64,000 nucleotides of DNA from Micromonospora coriariae (GTDB lineage: Bacteria > Actinomycetota > Actinomycetes > Mycobacteriales > Micromonosporaceae). Below are positions 59,655 to 64,000 of the stretch, piece by piece. Every line of letters starts with the position of its first letter. Position 1 is the stretch's first letter. The stretch is from contig NZ_LT607412.1 of the NCBI RefSeq assembly GCF_900091455.1, positions 2,666,001 through 2,730,000 of the forward strand. Reading direction: 5' to 3'. The position numbers were made by a program, and so were the translations under genes. A model generated the notes under the pieces. That model did no database searches. It had not been told where the DNA came from and was given only the letters and a program-made list of their open reading frames with translations.

Positions 59655-60821
59655 TCAGTCGACCACCGTCCCGGCGGTCACCACCGCCCGCAGCTCGCTG
59701 ACGTCGATCGAGCCGGTCGGCACGTCCCGCTCGATCGGGAAGTACATCCGCTGCACAGCGGCCACGATCGCCTCCACCACCCGGTCCCGGAACGCGGGGT
59801 CGATGATCCGGGCGCGGTCCGCCGGCGAGGTGAGGTAGCCGACCTCCACCCGGACCGCCGGCATCCGGGTCAGCCGCAGCAGGTCCCACGCCTTGGCATG
59901 GGTACGGCAGTCCCGCAGCCCGGTGCGCGCGACGATCTCCCGCTGCACGAGCCCGGCCAGCCGCTCGCCCGTCGCCGACGTCACCCCGTTGTTGGTGCCG
60001 TAGTGGTAGGTCGCCACGCCCTCCGCGTCCGGGTTGGCGTGCCCGTCCAGGTGCAGCGAGATGAAGACGTCGGCGCCGAGCGAGTTCGCCAGCAGCGCGC
60101 GGTCGGTGTCCGGCAGGCAACTGTCGGGCGCCGGACCCCGGGTGAGCTGCACCCGCACCCCGGACGCGGCGAGCCGCCCCTCCAACCGGCTTGCGAGGTC
60201 GTGCATCAGGTCCGCCTCGGTCCAGCGCAGCGACCCGTCCGGCACCACCACGCCCGGGTCGGTGCCACCGTGGCCGGGGTCGATGACCACCGTCTTGCCG
60301 AGCAGTGCCGGCCCGGACTGCCGGATCGCGTCGGACTCGCGTAGCCACTGGGGGCGGCCACCCACCACCTTGCGGCCGATCCGGCGCAGCGCGTTCATGG
60401 TGTGCGGTCCGCAGGAGCCGTCGGGGGTGAGGCCGACCTCGCGCTGGAACTGGGCCACCGCCCGGGAGGTACGGATGCCGTAGATGGCGTCCGCCCGGCC
60501 CGCGTCGTACCCCATCTCCAGGAGTCGCTCCTGGAGCGACCGGACGTCCTCGCCGGTGAGCGGGTCGGGCACCGCGTGGTAGAGGGTGCGGGCGCCGAGC
60601 CGCCAACGGGCGGCGTCCAGGGCCCCCCAGGTCTCCGTCCCGACCCGGCCGTCCACGCTGAGCCCGCGGGACTGCTGGAAGGCGCGGACCGCTCGCTCGG
60701 TGTCGAGGTCGAACTCGTCCAGGTGCGGGCCGGCGGCGGAGGCGAGCAGGTCGAGGCCGATGAGGATGGTACGGATCTCCGTGACCGCGGGTCCCCGGTC
60801 ACCGGGTCGGATCGGACGCAC
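59655..60821 (-). CDS. cwlM: CwlM-like N-acetylmuramoyl-L-alanine amidase
   Basis: A 388-residue protein with two peptidoglycan-binding PGBD1 domains (LDEFDLDTERAVRAFQQSRG and DAIYGIRTSRAVAQFQREVG) and an Amidase_3 domain: DPGHGGTDPG, the Glu in RWTEADLMHDLA, SLHLDGHANPDAEG and VRVEVGYL keep the zinc ligands and catalytic Glu. There is no signal peptide. Its synteny matches mycobacterial CwlM, an essential cytoplasmic regulator of MurA. GTG 60821 follows GAGGGGG. Confidence 0.9.
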   Translation of the reverse strand: MRPIRPGDRGPAVTEIRTILIGLDLLASAAGPHLDEFDLDTERAVRAFQQSRGLSVDGRVGTETWGALDAARWRLGARTLYHAVPDPLTGEDVRSLQERLLEMGYDAGRADAIYGIRTSRAVAQFQREVGLTPDGSCGPHTMNALRRIGRKVVGGRPQWLRESDAIRQSGPALLGKTVVIDPGHGGTDPGVVVPDGSLRWTEADLMHDLASRLEGRLAASGVRVQLTRGPAPDSCLPDTDRALLANSLGADVFISLHLDGHANPDAEGVATYHYGTNNGVTSATGERLAGLVQREIVARTGLRDCRTHAKAWDLLRLTRMPAVRVEVGYLTSPADRARIIDPAFRDRVVEAIVAAVQRMYFPIERDVPTGSIDVSELRAVVTAGTVVD

Positions 60822-60942
60822 GCACGACCCCCTCTGCACGACGCTGGCTGGCCGGGCGGCCCCGGCTTGAGGCTATGCGTTCCGGGGCTGCGAGGTGGCT
60901 CGGGCTGGAAAAACGGCTGTGACGTGGGCCCGGAAGACACCG

Positions 60943-60973
60943 AACCCCGCACCCGGTGACCGGGTACGGGGTT
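60943..60973 (-). terminator. Hairpin terminator after trxA
   Basis: Stem AACCCCG-c-ACCCGG pairs with CCGGGT-a-CGGGGTT around the loop TGA: 13 base pairs with one mismatch. It lies 19 bases after the trxA stop and before the CwlM-like gene. Confidence 0.7.
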
Positions 60974-60991
60974 GGGGTACGTTCCTGCTGG

Positions 60992-61315
60992 TCAGAGCGC
61001 CGATTCGATGAGCCGGACCAGCTCACCCTTCGGCTTCGCGCCAGCGATCGACTGCACCGGCTGGCCGTTCTTGAAGACGGTCAGCGTCGGCACGGACATC
61101 ACCCGGTAGGCCCGGGCGGTCTCCGGGTTCTCGTCGATGTTGAGCTTGACGATGGTGACCTGGTCACCCATCTCGCCGGCGATCTCCTCGAGCAGCGGCG
61201 ACACCTTGCGGCAGGGCCCGCACCACTCGGCCCAGAAGTCCACCAGAACCGGCTTGTCGGCCTGCAGCACGTCAGCCACGAAGCTCGCGTCGGTGACCGC
61301 CTTGGTTGTTCCCAC
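60992..61315 (-). CDS. trxA: Thioredoxin
   Basis: A 107-residue thioredoxin. The redox site is FWAEWCGPCRKVSP (Cys32 and Cys35), the cis-Pro loop is MSVPTLTVFKNGQ. Start GTG 61315. It is 30 bases downstream of trxB and receives electrons from it, supplying reducing power to ribonucleotide reductase and stress repair. Confidence 0.97.
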   Translation of the reverse strand: MGTTKAVTDASFVADVLQADKPVLVDFWAEWCGPCRKVSPLLEEIAGEMGDQVTIVKLNIDENPETARAYRVMSVPTLTVFKNGQPVQSIAGAKPKGELVRLIESAL

Positions 61316-61345
61316 TATTGCCCCTCCTCCGGGATGTGTTCGATT

Positions 61346-62296
61346 TCAGCTGAGCGTCGCGATGAACCGTTCGGCGTCGAGCGCGGCGGCACAGCCGGTG
61401 CCGGCCGCGGTGATCGCCTGACGGTAGGTGTGGTCAACCACGTCACCGGCGGCGAAGACGCCAGGCACGCTGGTCCGGGTGCTGGGGGCCTGAACCTTCA
61501 CGTAGCCCTCGTCGTCCAGCTCGACCTGGTCGCGGAAGAGTTCACTGCGGGGGTCGTGACCGATGGCCACGAAGACGCCGGTCACGTCCAGCACCTTGGT
61601 CTCGCCGCTGTGCACGTTGCGGACCCGTACGCCGGTGACCTTGCCGTCGGCGCCCAGGATCTCCTCGACGGTGCTGTTCCACTCGACCTTGATCTTCTCG
61701 TTGTTCAGCGCCCGGTCAGCCATGATCTTGCTGGCCCGGAACGAGTCGCGCCGGTGGATGATGGTGACCGAGTCGGCGAAGCGGGTGAGGAAGCTGGCCT
61801 CCTCCATCGCCGAGTCGCCGCCGCCGACGACCACGATGTGCTGGTTGCGGAAGAAGAACCCGTCACAGGTGGCGCACGAGGAGACGCCGTGGCCAAGGTA
61901 TTCCTGCTCGCCGGGCACACCCAGCGGACGCCAGGCCGAACCGGTGGAGAGGATGACGGAGCGTGCCCGGTAGGCGGTCTCACCGACCCAGACGGTGCTC
62001 ACCGCGCCGGAGCCCGCATCGCCGGTGTCGACCAGCTCGACCCGGGTCACGTCGTCGGTGAGGAACTCGGCGCCGAACCGCTCGGCCTGCTTGCGCATGT
62101 TGTCCATCAGCTCGGGGCCGAGGATGCCGTCGGCGAAGCCGGGAAAGTTTTCCACCTCGGTTGTGGTCATCAGCGCGCCGCCCGACTGCACGCCCTCAAT
62201 GATCAGCGGCTTCAGGTTGGCGCGTGCGGCGTAGACCGCCGCGGTGTAACCGGCCGGCCCGGAGCCGATGATGATCAGGTTGCGGACCTCGTCCAC
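61346..62296 (-). CDS. trxB: Thioredoxin reductase
   Basis: A 316-residue FAD/NADPH enzyme. FAD loop [18 protein letters not shown], redox motif CATCDG (Cys141 and Cys144), NADPH loop [16 protein letters not shown] and C-terminal [22 protein letters not shown] 62296 after CGGGAG gives [13 protein letters not shown]. It forms an operon with trxA. Confidence 0.97.
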   Translation of the reverse strand: MDEVRNLIIIGSGPAGYTAAVYAARANLKPLIIEGVQSGGALMTTTEVENFPGFADGILGPELMDNMRKQAERFGAEFLTDDVTRVELVDTGDAGSGAVSTVWVGETAYRARSVILSTGSAWRPLGVPGEQEYLGHGVSSCATCDGFFFRNQHIVVVGGGDSAMEEASFLTRFADSVTIIHRRDSFRASKIMADRALNNEKIKVEWNSTVEEILGADGKVTGVRVRNVHSGETKVLDVTGVFVAIGHDPRSELFRDQVELDDEGYVKVQAPSTRTSVPGVFAAGDVVDHTYRQAITAAGTGCAAALDAERFIATLS

Positions 62297-62472
62297 TGCC
62301 GTCTCCCGAGTTGTGTGTGTCGGCGTCGGCGCACGCACCGATGCTGATCCGAGTGCCGACGCCTGGAGGGTGCCGGCAGGTGACTTCCAGAACGTCATCG
62401 TACGAACTGGGGATTCCCGAGCCGGACATCCGGTGGGTCAGGTCACGCGTACGCTCGCCGGTGACCGCAGAT

Positions 62473-63489
62473 TCACCCTACCCGCGCCGAATACCGGCTG
62501 TCCGAGCCGGACCCGGGGACACCGCACTCCGGGCCGCTCACCCAGGCCCAGCGGGCGCCGGCAGCGTCGGTGAACCGGATGACGAGTGCCGGCTCGCCCC
62601 GGAACGTGGCGTAGTCGATCACTTCGACGACCAGCGGGGCGGATCCGTGCTCCGCGGCCACGTCGGCCAGGCAGGTTTTCAGCGCGGCATCGTCGGTCAG
62701 CCGGGCCAACTGGTCCAGCCCGCTCGACAGCGGTCGCCGGTCCCCCTCGCCGGCCACCCCGGGCTGCGCGTCGGCGGAGGTGCTGGCTCCCTTCAGGGGG
62801 GACGGGCCGCCCGTCCTGTCGCCGAGGCTCTGCGGGCTGTAATCCGTGCCGCTGCGCAGGGACGGTCCGGTGGTGCGGACCGCGCTGTCGGGCGCGCTGG
62901 CCGGCTGGTTCAGGGCGCTGGTGCTGGCCGGCCGGTTCACGGCGCTGGTGCCGGCGGTGTCCGAGGCGTCCATCGAGAGCTGGTCGAGGCCCAGCCCGAC
63001 CGCGACGAGGGCGACCACCGCGACGGCCACCGGAGCGGCACGCCGGGCCCACCTGCGCCGGCGGCGACCAGGACCCGTTCGTGTGCCGCGTGCCGGGTCG
63101 GCCGGGGACGGGCCGACCGGGCGGCGGCCGGGGCCGCTTCCGCCCTGTGCCGGCACGACCACCGGTGTGGCGGCGCCGGCCTCCGCCTCCCCGTCGGCGG
63201 TGCCGGAGTCGACCGGGGCGCCGTTCGGTACCGGATCCGCCGCAGCCAGCGCGGCGGCAAGTCGGTCGGCCACCGCCGGCGGCAGCTCCGGGGAGGGCTC
63301 GGCCCACCGGGCCAGGTCGGCGCGGACCTCGATCACCGCGGGAGCCAGCAGCGCGTACGCCTCAGCCCAGGCCGGGTCCGTGTCGACCAGCCGAGCGACC
63401 TCCGCCTGCTGCGGCGTGCCGTCCAACGCCCCGCCGAGGTAGTCAGCGAGCAGGTCGTCGTCGACCTCCCTGTACCCCTCGGTCGTCAC
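62473..63489 (-). CDS. Anti-sigma factor partner of SigM (RsmA-like)
   Basis: A 338-residue single-pass membrane protein. The N-terminal 85 residues (DDDLLADYLGGALDGTP and PAVADRLAAALAAAD) resemble the sigma-binding domain of SigM anti-sigma proteins. One membrane helix lies at about 150-168 (APVAVAVVALVAVGLGL), followed by a Ser/Pro-rich linker and a soluble domain ending VVEVIDYATFRGEPALVIRF. GTG 63489 follows GGAGG and overlaps the sigma gene stop. The order sigM-anti-sigma-trxB-trxA is that of mycobacteria. Confidence 0.8.
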   Translation of the reverse strand: MTTEGYREVDDDLLADYLGGALDGTPQQAEVARLVDTDPAWAEAYALLAPAVIEVRADLARWAEPSPELPPAVADRLAAALAAADPVPNGAPVDSGTADGEAEAGAATPVVVPAQGGSGPGRRPVGPSPADPARGTRTGPGRRRRRWARRAAPVAVAVVALVAVGLGLDQLSMDASDTAGTSAVNRPASTSALNQPASAPDSAVRTTGPSLRSGTDYSPQSLGDRTGGPSPLKGASTSADAQPGVAGEGDRRPLSSGLDQLARLTDDAALKTCLADVAAEHGSAPLVVEVIDYATFRGEPALVIRFTDAAGARWAWVSGPECGVPGSGSDSRYSARVG

Positions 63490-64000
63490 GTGTCCTCCTG
63501 ATTGGCGTCCCGCCGGTAACGGCCCGACCCCGATCCGACGCCCTCCGCCGGGCGTGGGTTCCCCGGCGTGACGCCGGGCACGTCCGCGACCGGTCCGGAT
63601 CGCTCCGGGCGGGCCGTGGGGGTCGCCGTGCCGGCTGCCGGGCGGAGGTGCCCGAGCAGCACCGCCAGCCGGGCCCGACCCCGGGCGCACCGGCTCTTCA
63701 CCGTCCCCTCCGCGACACCGAGGATGCGTGCCACCTCGGCGACCGGGTAGCCCTGCAGGTCCACCAGCACCAGGGCGGCGCGTTGCTCGACGGGTAGCGC
63801 CGCGAGCGCCTCACGGACCACCAACGCGGTCTCGTGATCCTGCGCCGGTGCGGCTGGCTCCACTCCTCCGGTGGCCGACCCGTCCCCGGCGCGGTTGCCG
63901 TCGGGCAGCGGAACTGTGGGATGCGCCTGCCGGCGCCGGATCCGGTCCAGGCAGGCGTTCACCACGATGCGGTGCAGCCAGGTGGTGACGGCGGAGTCAC
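63486..64000 (-). CDS. sigM: SigM-type ECF sigma factor (5' end outside the window)
   Basis: The partial protein shows the end of region 2 (TTWLHRIVVNACLDRIRRR) and the full region 4 (LPVEQRAALVLVDLQGYPVA, then GVAEGTVKSRCARGRARL). The C-terminus is a Pro/Gly-rich tail longer than in mycobacterial SigM. Its start lies beyond position 64000. The stop overlaps the anti-sigma gene (GTGA). SigM controls surface and secreted proteins in mycobacteria. Confidence 0.88.
   Translation of the reverse strand, partial: DSAVTTWLHRIVVNACLDRIRRRQAHPTVPLPDGNRAGDGSATGGVEPAAPAQDHETALVVREALAALPVEQRAALVLVDLQGYPVAEVARILGVAEGTVKSRCARGRARLAVLLGHLRPAAGTATPTARPERSGPVADVPGVTPGNPRPAEGVGSGSGRYRRDANQEDT

Overview
The window is a roughly 64-kb piece of a very GC-rich actinobacterial chromosome spanning the replication origin. 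Gene content and order (trxB-trxA-CwlM-like amidase-aminotransferase-parB-parA-rsmG-jag-yidC-yidD-rnpA-rpmH-dnaA-oriC-dnaN-gnd-recF-DUF721-gyrB-gyrA-DUF3566-tRNA-Ile/tRNA-Ala) match the conserved actinobacterial origin. Protein style, frequent GTG starts and the DUF397/DUF5753 pair point to a member of the Micromonosporaceae (Micromonospora/Salinispora-like). This placement is inference from sequence alone.

Layout. 1-6.4 kb: a TetR gene behind a repeated operator, a SigE-type ECF sigma factor with a membrane partner, rhodanese SseA, a small amidohydrolase-like protein, an SGNH hydrolase and an XRE/DUF397 pair. 6.4-14.2 kb: prolyl-tRNA synthetase, a CBS protein, SufE, a FrnE-like DsbA protein, a YbaK-type deacylase, an NmrA-like reductase and two membrane proteins including an MFS exporter. 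14.4-19.8 kb: a giant CtpI-like P-type ATPase and an MBL-fold hydrolase. 19.8-28.8 kb: accessory genes (CBS protein, TetR/SDR unit, an IS5-type transposase remnant, CGNR regulator, MFS exporter, double-GNAT protein, NUDIX protein) mixed with decayed DNA. 28.8-32.7 kb: an integration scar next to tRNA-Ala(TGC), bounded by a 26-bp copy of the tRNA 3' end and holding a TetR/membrane-protein cassette.

32.6-47 kb is the left arm of the origin, transcribed on the minus strand away from oriC: dnaA, dnaN, gnd, recF, DUF721, (OhrR-like block), gyrB, gyrA, DUF3566, DLW-39 and two tRNAs. oriC lies between dnaA and dnaN (about 44.6-45.05 kb), with about nine DnaA-box-like 9-mers and an AT-rich stretch. 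47.4-53.8 kb runs on the plus strand: rpmH, rnpA, yidD, yidC, jag, rsmG, parA, parB. Five perfect parS palindromes (GTTTCACGTGAAAC) lie at 51.5-55.0 kb, two of them inside parA; a degenerate one sits at 9.9 kb. 55.1-64 kb: HIT-like protein, D-Ala-D-Ala ligase-like enzyme, PLP aminotransferase, GNAT protein, CwlM-like amidase, thioredoxin and its reductase, and a SigM-type sigma/anti-sigma pair that runs off the window.

The points most worth a second look are the parS sites built into parA codons, the DnaA-box cluster between gyrB and gyrA, the 1.3-kb gene-free region after parB with parS sites, DnaA boxes and an 18-bp tandem repeat, the nested tRNA-Ala integration scar, and a 22-codon leader overlapping the P-type ATPase start. 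I found no CRISPR array, rRNA operon or intact insertion sequence.
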